Below are positions 53,040 to 64,000 of a stretch of DNA of 64,000 bases, in pieces. The position numbers and the translations under genes were made by a program. The DNA lies in assembly GCF_016808095.1 (NCBI RefSeq), contig NC_068971.1:5468501-5532500 (forward strand), in the 5' to 3' direction. Each line of letters opens with the position of its first letter. Positions within the stretch are counted from its first letter, which is position 1. The notes beneath the pieces are model-generated. The model saw nothing but the letters and a program-made list of their open reading frames with translations, ran no database searches and had not been told where the DNA came from. The stretch comes from Vigna angularis. Its lineage: Eukaryota > Streptophyta > Magnoliopsida > Fabales > Fabaceae.

Positions 53040-55599
53040 TGTCACGCCCCAATAATTACTCCGCTGAGTCACCACTGTGCTCCCATTAATGCACCTTGAC
53101 ACGCACACCCTTCCATTTAAAACGCACTCACACTCACACTGCATGCATGCTGACAAGTGTCACTTTGGAGCGTTCTAAAACTTTAGTGGGATCCAAGTGG
53201 CAGCCGGCGAGTGGACGTTCGTCCTGCCTGGGAAGAGAAACTTGAATTTTCTGGAAAACTCTTCCCCTTCTCTGCACTCTTCATCTCCTTCCTCAAACTC
53301 TCTGACCTCTCAAATTCTCTACCTTCTCTCTAGAACCTCCAATCTTCTCTCTTCTGCAACTCACCATCCTTTGCTCCTTTCACGTTTCAGCACCGTGAGA
53401 AGCATCCCGGCACCGTGAGCTTTCCATCAAACCGAGCGGTTTTGGATTCTGAAACGGGTAAGTTTCACATCCTCAACTACTCTTCATTTTCAACATGCAA
53501 GCCTCGTTTTGAATTGCATGCACCTTCTCTAAACCGATATTGGTTTTCTATAATTTTAGTTTAAGGAGTTTTGGGGTTTGAACGTTAAGGGTAGAAGATT
53601 ATACTGGAATATTGTTTTCTTTCTGAAGAGCGAGCGCGCGCTGCTTAATCCGGGTAAGGGAAGCTTATCAGAATTTAATTCATGTGATCTCTGTACTGCA
53701 TGTGCGTGTGTGAAGTTTGAAAATATGATTATGATTCTGAGATGATATATGAAAAGTGATGCATGTATGTACTGAGAATTTTATGCTTGTGTATATGAAT
53801 GATCTGTAAAGTTGTGCATTGTATGATCTTGGTATTGGATGATTGGATATGATTTTTAATTCAAAGCTTGAGAAGTATAAGATGTTTTATGATATGATTA
53901 AATGAATGTAAGTATACTGGAAAATAGGGTTACTGTATGCGGAATGTAAATATGAAAAGCATATGAAAATGAACGTTCGTCATCGTACGGTCATATACCG
54001 TTCGGTCTTTCTGAAAAATGACTTAGAGCGAGATTCCTTCATACGGAAAGGGCTGTGTCTTAGAGCGAGCGTCTCCCTTTGAAATGTTATTTGAGCGTTC
54101 GTCCGAATAGCGCTCGGTTTATACCAAGCATTCGTCTTAAGTAGCGCTCGGTCTTACAGTGAGCGTTCGTCCTTAATAGCGCTCGGTCTTGAAACGAGCA
54201 TTCGTTCTTAATAGCGCTCGGTATTGAAATGAGCGTTCGACCTAAGTGGCGCTCGGTCTCAGACCGAACGCTCGTCCATTTCCGTAAACTGTAATGAGCG
54301 AGACTAGCGCTCGTCCTGAATTCCCATAAGTGTTCGTCCTAAATTTAAATAGCGTTCGTCCAATATATTTAGTGACGTTCGTCCAAGTCTTCGGTGACGT
54401 TCGTCCAAATTATTTATTAAACGCCTACTTTCGCGCTCGGTCATTGACTGGCGGTTTGTCCCCCTGAATTAAATTGTGTTCGGTTTATTTTATTCAACCA
54501 AGTTGTGAGGTATCTATCCATTGGATTCGTTATAGAGTCCTTGAACTTAAATTATTCTAAGTATTTATCCCGATCGTACTAGAGTTAGTTCATTTAACTA
54601 ATTCAAGAAGTCTTTCTCGGTCTCGCCCTCGACGTTCGTCCTCGTTATGAAGGGGAGTGAACGTTCGTCTTTTTAAGAGAGTGGAACATAGAATGAAAAT
54701 GTATTTAAGAGAATGAATTAAGATGTGCGAACACCATGAGGACTGAAATTTTGATTGTGGACTTTGAACGAGCGTTCCAGGGTGGAACGACTCTTGTATT
54801 GGATATTGAGATTTGTAAGTATGAACGTGGTAAGCTTAGATGATGGTTCATCCTGATATTCCATGAGTGCTCGTTCTCAAGTAGAGAGGAGTAGGTCATG
54901 CGTGGGAATGACAGGAGGTCTAGTCCATAACTGTAACTTGGACAGAACAGACTCACCTTAGGTGGCTACTGATGATCATTCCAGTTACCCCACCTGAGTG
55001 CACGGACGCCTTAGCTACACAGGATTCATACAGTCCGGACGGTCGGTCTAGTATCAGGATTTTGGATGAAATTTATGTATGAATTGAATGTATATGTTGT
55101 GAACTTACTTGCTGGAATTGATATGTATAAAATGTATGTGTTGGCTTGAATTAAATTCAATAAGCTTACCCTGTGTCTTTTATTGTGTTGTCGTTCGTAC
55201 TTGAACCTTCGTCTTGTCTATGCGATGATCATCCGTGTGGATGTGAGCAGATGGAGAGGCGTTACTGGAAGAAACACTGGAAGAAGAAAATTTGGAGGAC
55301 GCCAACCTCGTCGAAGTGGAAGTGAAGGCCGAACAGTAGAGGCGTTCGGTTTTTAGTTAGATTAGCGAGTGGCTGTGAGCGAGCGCACTTTTTGGTTTGT
55401 GTATAGTTGGACGTTCGGTCATTGTTGTGTAGACCGTTCGTCCTTATCGTTGTGAACGCTCGTTAAATTTTGTACATTTACGGCCGTTCGGCCTCTTTCG
55501 TTACTGTCGCTCGCTGTGTTTTAAAACTGTTTTGAATTATTAATATATGTGATTATTCTAAGTATATAGTTGATGACTGTATAATTTTGGGATGTTACA
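53040..55599 (+). repeat. 5' LTR of the gypsy element
   Basis: 2560 bp from TGTCACGCCCC to GGGATGTTACA. It holds splice-donor-like GGGTAAGT (GT at 53458) and GGGTAAGG (GT at 53654), and a CGTTCG/GCGCTCGG motif array at about 53975-54445. Confidence 0.95.
53975..54445 (+). repeat. GAGCGTTCGTCC / GCGCTCGGTCTT array in the 5' LTR
   Basis: The two words alternate several times at roughly 15-30 bp spacing, for example near 54093, 54107 and 54161. The array is identical in the 3' LTR (61298-61768) and related to the array in the solo LTR at 28880. Confidence 0.9.
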
Positions 55600-55603
55600 T
55601 TAT

Positions 55604-55617
55604 TGGTATCAGAGCAG
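55604..55617 (+). other. Primer-binding site of the gypsy element
   Basis: TGGTATCAGAGCAG, complementary to the 3' end of plant initiator tRNA-Met, four bases after the 5' LTR. Confidence 0.9.
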
Positions 55618-55754
55618 TTTTGTTCTCTTAAAGGACACTGTAGGTTATGAGTGCACTGTGTTTTTGTTGTGTGCTTAATATGAGTTTGAATGAGTTTTTC
55701 TCTCAACTCTTTGCACGTTATTAACGTTCGTTTTTCGTTGTGTCCAGAAAACGA

Positions 55755-58700
55755 ATGGCACCTAGACTCCCTCCTCCACCCCAACCTACGGAACCTGATG
55801 CGTCCAACAACGCTAGGTTGTTGGAGACAGTGATAGACCGCTTACAGCAACAGAACACGACACTGATGGAACAAAATGTCACTCTAATGCAGCAGAACCA
55901 GAGTGCCATGCAGAGTTTGGAAGCTTCGCGTGCCAACTCTGAAACGACACAAAGACAGTTGATGGAGATCTTAGTAGCGACTAGGCATAATGCAGGGGCG
56001 TCTTCTTCCAACGCTGCCCCGCCTGCTGCCGAGTGGAGCTTGGAGAGTTTTCTTCAACACCATCCGGCCAAATTCAGTGGAAAATGCCTTCCTGATGAGG
56101 CGGACCAGTGGCTGAGAGACATGGAACGTATCTACAACGCTAAGAGGTGTCCGGATGAAAGTCGCCTGGCTTTTACAGAATATTTACTAACTGGTGAAGC
56201 TAGCCATTGGTGGACAAGTGTGAAAGCCATCTTAACGGACGCTCAGAATCCCATCACCTGGGCTGTTTTCAGAGGCAAATTTTACGAAGAGTACTTCCCG
56301 GACAGCGTTCGTTACGCTAAGGAAGTTGAGTTTCTTCAGCTGGCGCAAGGAGCGAAGTCCGTGTCGGAGTATACCAACACCTTTAAACATCTTCTGAGGT
56401 TCAACACGAAGGCCACTAGTGAGGAGTGGCAGTGTAGGAAATTCGAGAACGGACTGCGGAGTGATTTGAAGGTGTTGATTTCCAGTTTATGCATCCGTTC
56501 ATTCCCAGCCATGGTTGAAAGGGCTAAAGTATTAGAGAAAAATATGGCTGAGGCGGAACAACAGAAGAAACAACAGGCGTCAAGAGGACCAATCCTGTCG
56601 AGACCTACTGTGAATCGGAACAGGACCCCGTACGCTCGTCCAGCTCAGGCGAGTGGATCTCAAGCTATGGTAGTTGCTGGACAAGCAAACCAACAGGGGC
56701 CGGTTAGATGTTTCCAGTGTGGAGGACCCCATTTCAGATCATCATGCCCTCAATTGGTTGGAGTGAAGTATTGTACTCGGTGCAGAAGAAATGGACATCT
56801 GGAGAGTGAATGCAATATGGGTGGACGCGTAGTAATGAGGCCGCCGAACGCTGGAAGGAATCAGCAAGGGAGGAGTGGACGAGCCCAAGCTGTGGGGCGA
56901 GTATATGCGATCACTGGTGCAGAAGCAGCGAGCTCAGGTACGCTCGTCACTGGTACCTGCTTAGTTCATGGAATTCCTTGCTGTGTGTTGTACGATTCGG
57001 GGGCAACACACTCCTTCATCTCGAAGGCGTGCGTTGATAAATTGGGATTAACCGAGAGTGAGATGCAGTTCGACTTGGTGGTGTCAACCCCAGCGGCTGG
57101 AGAGGTTAGGACGTCTACCATGTGCGTTAGATGTTCTGTTGAAGTAGAGGGGCGTAGATACAAGGTGAACTTAATATGTTTGCCTCTCAAGGATTTAGAA
57201 GTGATTCTGGGAATGGATTGGCTGAATACCAATCGCATTCTCATAGATTGTGGGGCTAAGGAATTAATTTTTCCTGAGGAATGTGAAGAAGAGTTGGGAG
57301 TGACGCTCAGTCAAATTAAAGAAGATATAATGGAAGGCGCCAGTTGCTTCTTGATCATGACGCATGAAGACAGAGAGGTTATGAATGATAGTTTTGAACG
57401 TTCGTCCAACAAGCACACTGAAGGACGAACGGTTGTGGACGAATTCCCGGACGTTTTCCCGGATGAGGTGCCTGGATTGCCTCCCGTTCGCGAAGTTGAA
57501 TTTACCATAGATTTGGTAACTACTGCGGCTCCTATATCCGTTCAACCGTATAGAATGGCACCCGCTGAATTGGTGGAGCTTAAAAAGCAAATTGAAGAGT
57601 TGATGGACAAAAGATTCATCCGTCCAAGCGTGTCACCTTGGGGAGCGCCCGTGTTATTGGTGAAGAAGAAGGATGGCAGCTCTCGGCTTTGTATTGATTA
57701 CCGTCAATTGAATAAGCTGACCATTAAGAATAAATACCCACTGCCTCGCATTGACGATCTACTGGACCAATTGAATGGAGCGAGCGTTTTCTCTAAGATA
57801 GACTTGAGATCAGGCTATCACCAGATTCGGGTCAAGGAAGGAGACATCCAGAAGACAGCCTTCCGTTCACGTTATGGGCATTATGAGTACGTGGTCATGT
57901 CGTTCGGTGTGACGAACGCTCCAGCAGTCTTCATGGACTATATGAACCGCATCTTCAGGCCGTATTTGGACAAGTTTGTGGTGGTGTTTATTGATGATAT
58001 TCTCATCTACTCCAAGAGTTGTGAAGAGCATGAGGAACACTTAAGGGTGGTACTTGGAGTGTTGAGAGAAAAGGAGCTGTACGCTAAGTTATCTAAATGT
58101 GAATTCTGGATGAAGGAAGTGCAGTTCTTGGGTCACGTTGTATCCGCGGGTGGAATTTCAGTTGATCCGGCTAAGGTACGAGCGGTCTTGGAATGGGAGA
58201 GTCCGCGCTCGGTTATAGAAGTTAGAAGCTTTGTAGGGCTTGCGGGCTACTATAGGCGTTTTATAGAAGGATTTTCTAAAATAGTAGCACCATTGACTCG
58301 TCTTACAAGGAAGGACCAACCGTTCGCATGGACTGATTTGTGTGAAGAGCGCTTCCAAGAGTTGAAGAATAAGTTAACAAACGCTCCAGTATTAGTAATT
58401 CCGGAAACCGCCAAACCTTTCGAAGTGTACTGTGACGCATCTCACCAAGGTTTGGGGTGCGTTCTTATGCAAGAGAAACGAGCAGTGGCGTACGCCTCAC
58501 GGCAGTTGAAAATACATGAGAAGAATTATCCAACGCATGACCTAGAGCTTGCAGCTGTCGTCTTTGCTCTAAAGATTTGGAGACACTACTTGTATGGATC
58601 CGTTTTCCAAGTCTTTAGTGATCATAAGAGCCTCAAGTACCTCTTTGATCAAAAGGAGTTGAATATGAGGCAGCGGAGGTGGCTTGAATTCCTAAAGGAT

Positions 58701-59054
58701 TATGAGTTCGAGTTGCTTTATCACCCTGGTAAAGCGAACGTTGTAGCGGACGCACTAAGCAGAAAGTCGGTTCATGTTTCAGCTATGATGGTGAAAGAAC
58801 TAAATCTAGTGGAGAGCTTTAGAGACCTAAGGTTGCAGTTCGAGTTGGAGCCGAACAGTATCAAATGCTGTACTTGTAGGATCTCCAGTGATGTATTCGA
58901 CCGAATCAGAGTGAAACAGCGAGAAGATGAAGAGCTGGTGAAGATCTTGAACGCACTCGGTACAGATCAAGCTAAGCATTTCAACACCGGAACGGACGGT
59001 CTTTTACGCTACATGAATAGGACGTGCGTTCCAAATGATGGCGAGCTAAAATGA
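55755..59054 (+). CDS. gypsy gag-protease-reverse transcriptase-RNase H
   Basis: Starts at the ATG of [11 protein letters not shown] and encodes 1099 aa before a TGA. Gag core about 94-260 ([16 protein letters not shown]); two zinc knuckles near 319 ([13 protein letters not shown], with one residue fewer before the His than usual) and 340 ([14 protein letters not shown]). The protease site YDSGATHSF lies at 413, Asp414. Reverse transcriptase about 598-775 has FIDD at 745-748. RNase H begins near 890 ([10 protein letters not shown]), and the connection motif [16 protein letters not shown] follows. The frame continues past the stop into integrase, so the TGA at 59052-59054 is a single nonsense change, and CGA to TGA by CpG decay is a likely route. 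Confidence 0.93.
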   Translation: MAPRLPPPPQPTEPDASNNARLLETVIDRLQQQNTTLMEQNVTLMQQNQSAMQSLEASRANSETTQRQLMEILVATRHNAGASSSNAAPPAAEWSLESFLQHHPAKFSGKCLPDEADQWLRDMERIYNAKRCPDESRLAFTEYLLTGEASHWWTSVKAILTDAQNPITWAVFRGKFYEEYFPDSVRYAKEVEFLQLAQGAKSVSEYTNTFKHLLRFNTKATSEEWQCRKFENGLRSDLKVLISSLCIRSFPAMVERAKVLEKNMAEAEQQKKQQASRGPILSRPTVNRNRTPYARPAQASGSQAMVVAGQANQQGPVRCFQCGGPHFRSSCPQLVGVKYCTRCRRNGHLESECNMGGRVVMRPPNAGRNQQGRSGRAQAVGRVYAITGAEAASSGTLVTGTCLVHGIPCCVLYDSGATHSFISKACVDKLGLTESEMQFDLVVSTPAAGEVRTSTMCVRCSVEVEGRRYKVNLICLPLKDLEVILGMDWLNTNRILIDCGAKELIFPEECEEELGVTLSQIKEDIMEGASCFLIMTHEDREVMNDSFERSSNKHTEGRTVVDEFPDVFPDEVPGLPPVREVEFTIDLVTTAAPISVQPYRMAPAELVELKKQIEELMDKRFIRPSVSPWGAPVLLVKKKDGSSRLCIDYRQLNKLTIKNKYPLPRIDDLLDQLNGASVFSKIDLRSGYHQIRVKEGDIQKTAFRSRYGHYEYVVMSFGVTNAPAVFMDYMNRIFRPYLDKFVVVFIDDILIYSKSCEEHEEHLRVVLGVLREKELYAKLSKCEFWMKEVQFLGHVVSAGGISVDPAKVRAVLEWESPRSVIEVRSFVGLAGYYRRFIEGFSKIVAPLTRLTRKDQPFAWTDLCEERFQELKNKLTNAPVLVIPETAKPFEVYCDASHQGLGCVLMQEKRAVAYASRQLKIHEKNYPTHDLELAAVVFALKIWRHYLYGSVFQVFSDHKSLKYLFDQKELNMRQRRWLEFLKDYEFELLYHPGKANVVADALSRKSVHVSAMMVKELNLVESFRDLRLQFELEPNSIKCCTCRISSDVFDRIRVKQREDEELVKILNALGTDQAKHFNTGTDGLLRYMNRTCVPNDGELK

Positions 59055-60356
59055 ATCATTCTTGAGGAAGGACATCACAGCCGCCTTAGTATACACCCTG
59101 GTATGACTAAGATGTATCAAGATCTCAGGAGCTCCTTCTGGTGGCCAGGAATGAAGAGTGATGTCGCTCGTTTTGTGGCATCCTGTTTAACTTGTCAACG
59201 TGCCAAAGCCGAATATCAAAGACCGGGCGGCTTACTACAACCTTTGGAGATTCCCGAATGGAAGTGGGACAGCATTTCAATGGACTTCGTGACTCACTTG
59301 CCTCGCACGGTCAAGAATCACGATTCTATTTGGGTAGTAGTGGATCGTCTAACAAAGAGTGCTCACTTCCTAGCGGTCAACTTGAAGATGTCTATGACCA
59401 ACTTGGCCAAGCTCTACATCAAAGAGATCGTTCGTCTGCATGGAGTGTCGTCCAGCATCATCTCTGACCGAGACACAAGATTCACCTCGCGGTTTTGGCA
59501 GTCGTTGCAAAGCGAACTGGGCAACAAACTCCAAATGAGTTCAGCGTACCATCCTCAGACGGACGGTCAATCTGAGAGAACAATCCAGACGCTCGAGGAT
59601 TTATTAAGGACGTGCGTACTCGATCACATGGGCGTTTGGGATGATATACTGCCGTTAGTGGAGTTCACCTACAACAACAGCTTCCAGTCCAGCATTGGAA
59701 TGGCTCCTTTCGAAGCACTTTACGGACGCAGATGCCGCACGCCACTTTGCTGGTTTCAAGAAGGAGAAAACATATTGACGGGACCGGAGCTCGTGCAACA
59801 AACGACTGACAAGGTGAAATTAATTCAAGAGAGACTGAAGGCATCCAGAAGCAGGCAGAAGTCATACGCAGATAAGAGGAGACGACCCTTGGAGTTCAAA
59901 GCTGGCGATCATGTTTTTCTGAGGTTAAATCCAACTACTGGAGTAGGCAGAGCGTTGAGATCAAAGAAGTTGTCTCCCAAGTTCGTAGGGCCATATCAGA
60001 TTTTGAGAAGGATTAGACCTGTTGCATACGAGATAGCCTTGCCTCCACAATTGTCCAACCTTCATCCGGTTTTTCACGTCTCTCAACTCCGAAAATACGT
60101 GTCTGATCCCTCGCACATATTGGAGCTGGAGGACGTTCGTCTTCGACAAGACCGAACGCTTGAAATGAAGCCGGTTCGCGTTGAAGACGTTCGCACTAAA
60201 TTACACAAAGGGAAGGACGTTCGTTTGGTGAAAGTGGTGTGGGACGACAAGACTGGCGATTCTACTTGGGAAGTTGAGGATGCCATGAAGGACTTATACC
60301 CTCACCTATTCCCTGGTAAGTCTTCAATTTTCGAGGACGAAAATTTTTGTAGATAG
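59055..60356 (+). CDS. gypsy integrase with chromodomain-like tail (after the stop)
   Basis: In the same frame as the upstream gag-pol, 433 codons after the TGA; the first ATG in this part is at 59103. The zinc-binding HHCC segment is seen as HHSRLSIHPG and CLTCQRAK, the DDE core as SMDFVTHLP, ISDRDTRFTS and GQSERTIQTLE, and the GPY/F-type segment as FVGPYQILRRI. The tail VVWDDKTGDSTWEVEDAM with YPHLF resembles the chromodomain of chromoviruses, which can target heterochromatin. The stop at 60354-60356 overlaps the start of the purine tract. Confidence 0.92.
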   Translation: MILEEGHHSRLSIHPGMTKMYQDLRSSFWWPGMKSDVARFVASCLTCQRAKAEYQRPGGLLQPLEIPEWKWDSISMDFVTHLPRTVKNHDSIWVVVDRLTKSAHFLAVNLKMSMTNLAKLYIKEIVRLHGVSSSIISDRDTRFTSRFWQSLQSELGNKLQMSSAYHPQTDGQSERTIQTLEDLLRTCVLDHMGVWDDILPLVEFTYNNSFQSSIGMAPFEALYGRRCRTPLCWFQEGENILTGPELVQQTTDKVKLIQERLKASRSRQKSYADKRRRPLEFKAGDHVFLRLNPTTGVGRALRSKKLSPKFVGPYQILRRIRPVAYEIALPPQLSNLHPVFHVSQLRKYVSDPSHILELEDVRLRQDRTLEMKPVRVEDVRTKLHKGKDVRLVKVVWDDKTGDSTWEVEDAMKDLYPHLFPGKSSIFEDENFCR

Positions 60357-60361
60357 GGGGA
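60352..60361 (+). other. Polypurine tract of the gypsy element
   Basis: GATAGGGGGA, one base before the 3' LTR, the expected primer for plus-strand synthesis. Confidence 0.7.
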
Positions 60362-60362
60362 T

Positions 60363-62922
60363 TGTCACGCCCCAATAACTACTCCGCTGAGTCACCACTG
60401 TGCTCCCATTAATGCACCTTGACACGCACACCCTTCCATTTAAAACGCACTCACACTCACACTGCATGCATGCTGACAAGTGTCACTTTGGAGCGTTCTA
60501 AAACTTTAGTGGGATCCAAGTGGCAGCCGGCGAGTGGACGTTCGTCCTGCCTGGGAAGAGAAACTTGAATTTTCTGGAAAACTCTTCCCCTTCTCTGCAC
60601 TCTTCATCTCCTTCCTCAAACTCTCTGACCTCTCAAATTCTCTACCTTCTCTCTAGAACCTCCAATCTTCTCTCTTCTGCAACTCACCATCCTTTGCTCC
60701 TTTCACGTTTCAGCACCGTGAGAAGCATCCCGGCACCGTGAGCTTTCCATCAAACCGAGCGGTTTTGGATTCTGAAACGGGTAAGTTTCACATCCTCAAC
60801 TACTCTTCATTTTCAACATGCAAGCCTCGTTTTGAATTGCATGCACCTTCTCTAAACCGATATTGGTTTTCTATAATTTTAGTTTAAGGAGTTTTGGGGT
60901 TTGAACGTTAAGGGTAGAAGATTATACTGGAATATTGTTTTCTTTCTGAAGAGCGAGCGCGCGCTGCTTAATCCGGGTAAGGGAAGCTTATCAGAATTTA
61001 ATTCATGTGATCTCTGTACTGCATGTGCGTGTGTGAAGTTTGAAAATATGATTATGATTCTGAGATGATATATGAAAAGTGATGCATGTATGTACTGAGA
61101 ATTTTATGCTTGTGTATATGAATGATCTGTAAAGTTGTGCATTGTATGATCTTGGTATTGGATGATTGGATATGATTTTTAATTCAAAGCTTGAGAAGTA
61201 TAAGATGTTTTATGATATGATTAAATGAATGTAAGTATACTGGAAAATAGGGTTACTGTATGCGGAATGTAAATATGAAAAGCATATGAAAATGAACGTT
61301 CGTCATCGTACGGTCATATACCGTTCGGTCTTTCTGAAAAATGACTTAGAGCGAGATTCCTTCATACGGAAAGGGCTGTGTCTTAGAGCGAGCGTCTCCC
61401 TTTGAAATGTTATTTGAGCGTTCGTCCGAATAGCGCTCGGTTTATACCAAGCATTCGTCTTAAGTAGCGCTCGGTCTTACAGTGAGCGTTCGTCCTTAAT
61501 AGCGCTCGGTCTTGAAACGAGCATTCGTTCTTAATAGCGCTCGGTATTGAAATGAGCGTTCGACCTAAGTGGCGCTCGGTCTCAGACCGAACGCTCGTCC
61601 ATTTCCGTAAACTGTAATGAGCGAGACTAGCGCTCGTCCTGAATTCCCATAAGTGTTCGTCCTAAATTTAAATAGCGTTCGTCCAATATATTTAGTGACG
61701 TTCGTCCAAGTCTTCGGTGACGTTCGTCCAAATTATTTATTAAACGCCTACTTTCGCGCTCGGTCATTGACTGGCGGTTTGTCCCCCTGAATTAAATTGT
61801 GTTCGGTTTATTTTATTCAACCAAGTTGTGAGGTATCTATCCATTGGATTCGTTATAGAGTCCTTGAACTTAAATTATTCTAAGTATTTATCCCGATCGT
61901 ACTAGAGTTAGTTCATTTAACTAATTCAAGAAGTCTTTCTCGGTCTCGCCCTCGACGTTCGTCCTCGTTATGAAGGGGAGTGAACGTTCGTCTTTTTAAG
62001 AGAGTGGAACATAGAATGAAAATGTATTTAAGAGAATGAATTAAGATGTGCGAACACCATGAGAACTGAAATTTTGATTGTGGACTTTGAACGAGCGTTC
62101 CAGGGTGGAACGACTCTTGTATTGGATATTGAGATTTGTAAGTATGAACGTGGTAAGCTTAGATGGTGGTTCATCCTGATATTCCATGAGTGCTCGTTCT
62201 CAAGTAGAGAGGAGTAGGTCATGCGTGGGAATGACAGGAGGTCTAGTCCATAACTGTAACTTGGACAGAACAGACTCACCTTAGGTGGCTACTGATGATC
62301 ATTCCAGTTACCCCACCTGAGTGCACGGACGCCTTAGCTACACAGGATTCATACAGTCCGGACGGTCGGTCTAGTATCAGGATTTTGGATGAAATTTATG
62401 TATGAATTGAATGTATATGTTGTGAACTTACTTGCTGGAATTGATATGTATAAAATGTATGTGTTGGCTTGAATTAAATTCAATAAGCTTACCCTGTGTC
62501 TTTTATTGTGTTGTCGTTCGTACTTGAACCTTCGTCTTGTCTATGCGATGATCATCCGTGTGGATGTGAGCAGATGGAGAGGCGTTACTGGAAGAAACAC
62601 TGGAAGAAGAAAATTTGGAGGACGCCAACCTCGTCGAAGTGGAAGTGAAGGCCGAACAGTAGAGGCGTTCGGTTTTTAGTTAGATTAGCGAGTGGCTGTG
62701 AGCGAGCGCACTTTTTGGTTTGTGTATAGTTGGACGTTCAGTCATTGTTGTGTAGACCGTTCGTCCTTATCGTTGTGAACGCTCGTTAAATTTTGTACAT
62801 TTACGGCCGTTCGGCCTCTTTCGTTACTGTCGCTCGCTGTGTTTTAAAACTGTTTTGAATTATTAATATATGTGATTATTCTAAGTATATAGTTGATGAC
62901 TGTATAATTTTGGGATGTTAGA
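60363..62922 (+). repeat. 3' LTR of the gypsy element
   Basis: 2560 bp, the same length as the 5' LTR. The differences seen are C/T near 60379, G/A near 62064, A/G near 62166, G/A near 62739 and CA to GA at the last two bases. Confidence 0.95.
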
Positions 62923-62927
62923 GTTAG

Positions 62928-63703
62928 CATCACCCATGAGATAAAATGTATTTTACTTACTTTCCATTACAAGAAAGAAAAGAAAGAAAACGATTGTAAT
63001 ACATTTTTCTCTTATAATAAGATAAATGAAATTTTCTTCTAACATATTAAATTAAAAAGATTGTATGTATTATGTAAATGAAGATTTTTCAATTCAAAAG
63101 GTTTCCTACTTTTATTATTAAATTTCCGACTCTAAGCACATCAGCTATTATAAAGTGTTTCATGGTGTAATGATGGCTAGTTCTTTTAAGGAAGGTGATC
63201 TTAGCCACTAGATTTACATAATGGTTACTTATAAAAGAGATTATATAATTAAAAATGAAAGATCATATGTTAGTATCAAAGTTATCTTCTTAAAAGTTAT
63301 ACCCCTTTTCTTTTACATTTTTTTAGACTTTGCACTCATTATTTTTTTAGAATTTCTTAGAAATCTTTAATATAAATTTTTATAAGACTTACACTTTGAC
63401 AATTTTTTCTTTTACACTTTTATAAGATGAAAAGTAAATTTGATTTTTATAATTCATAATCTTATTAGAAATACATGCAGTTAAAGTCAACAGCAGTATT
63501 AACACATTTTAACCGAATATTTCATCGAGATTACGATATTTTAATAATTTTTTAACAATAAATTAAGTATGATTGTTTTACTAGTTCATATATTTAAGAC
63601 GAAACACGATGTAAAAGAAATTGTAAAAGAAATCGTTAAAAAAACATTTTTTTCAATTTTAAATTTAAATTTAATTATATAGAAAAGTTATAAAAAGATT
63701 AGT
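62928..63703. other. Duplicated subtilase upstream sequence
   Basis: About 62940-63240 matches 42410-42903 (shared AAAGTGTTTCAT and ATCTTAGCCA), and 63241-63290 matches 45410-45460 on the other side of the Mutator-like element. This is therefore a paralogous site without that element. No gene is seen. Confidence 0.65.
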
Positions 63704-63765
63704 GAAAAGCAAAAGCTATGACATACACATTCCCCAAAGACAAAAAAGGAAATAAAAAGAAGGCG
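63704..63765 (+). promoter_or_regulatory. Promoter-like block of a putative fourth subtilase copy
   Basis: GAAAAGCAAAAGCTATGACA followed by ACACATTCCCCAAAGACAAA closely matches 46446-46500, just upstream of copy 3, and more weakly about 16676-16720 of copy 2. A TATAAAC lies near 63800. No matching start codon follows before 64000, so the gene is either truncated or diverged, or it lies further on. Confidence 0.5.
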
Positions 63766-64000
63766 GTTTGGAGTGCGTTTGCTTATACGGATGGAAATGA
63801 ATATAAACCCTACAATTATAGAAGAAAGGCATAAAACAGGATCGAATCAACTTTCTCTCCAACATTTGTATACATTTGTAGGAAAGTATATAATTGATTC
63901 TTTATGGACAAACTATAATAATTATATATTCATTATATTTTTTATATTTTTTATTTTTTAAAATAAATAATTAAAATAGAAATTATAAAAATAATAAATA

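Larger units (their letters stand above)
53040..62922 (+). mobile_element. Ty3/gypsy retrotransposon, Tekay/Del chromovirus type, very young
   Basis: 9883 bp, flanked by the perfect 5-bp duplication GTTAG (53035-53039 and 62923-62927). Two 2560-bp LTRs differ at about five sites by eye. The primer site TGGTATCAGAGCAG (initiator tRNA-Met) starts at 55604. One long gag-pol frame has the order gag, protease, reverse transcriptase, RNase H, integrase and a chromodomain-like tail. Integrase after reverse transcriptase, long LTRs and the tail point to the Tekay/Del lineage. One in-frame stop is the only coding lesion seen. Confidence 0.95.

Noticed and set aside
53197..53418. Open frame in the gypsy LTR, repeated exactly at 60520-60741
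   Set aside because: It begins at a GTG, lies inside the LTR leader and is duplicated only because the LTR is.

Overview
The window is plant nuclear DNA, most likely from a legume. It is AT-rich, its genes have GT-AG introns (plus one GC-AG intron), and it is full of LTR retrotransposons, CACTA and Mutator-like DNA elements. Two short dispersed repeats resemble ones common in legumes. The placement near Phaseolus/Vigna is an inference from the look of the repeats and the subtilase proteins; no search was run.

The backbone is a tandem array of SBT5.3/AIR3-like subtilases (secreted serine proteases), all on the + strand. Copy 1 (448-6378) is a pseudogene broken by frameshifts, stops, lost splice sites and a copia insertion. 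Copy 2 (16822-22666, 794 aa) and copy 3 (46568-52528, 785 aa) each have 11 exons that join without a stop and keep the Asp-His-Asn-Ser catalytic set. A promoter-like block at 63704-63765 suggests a fourth copy was present just before the window ends. Between copies 2 and 3, on the - strand, lies an intact MIK2-like leucine-rich-repeat receptor kinase (32015-35558, 1097 aa, one intron).

The rest is mainly mobile DNA. Two related Ty1/copia elements lie at 1737-5003 (internally deleted) and 23033-28115 (full length but with several stops and frameshifts). A solo LTR with a perfect 5-bp target duplication lies at 28404-31066. A very young Ty3/gypsy element of Tekay/Del chromovirus type (53040-62922) has nearly identical 2560-bp LTRs and a gag-pol frame broken by a single stop. 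Two non-autonomous CACTA elements (6854-8249 and 8455-10006) sit side by side. A Mutator-like element with a 9-bp target duplication (42913-45400) carries a nested repeat. TRIM-like LTRs, long TA microsatellites and a 21-bp minisatellite fill other gaps.

No prokaryotic-style system, CRISPR array, rRNA or tRNA gene was seen. The most informative points are the history of the subtilase cluster, the conserved GC-AG first intron, CpG-rich CGTTCG arrays shared by two diverged LTR families, and the physical linkage of a MIK2-like receptor to subtilases.
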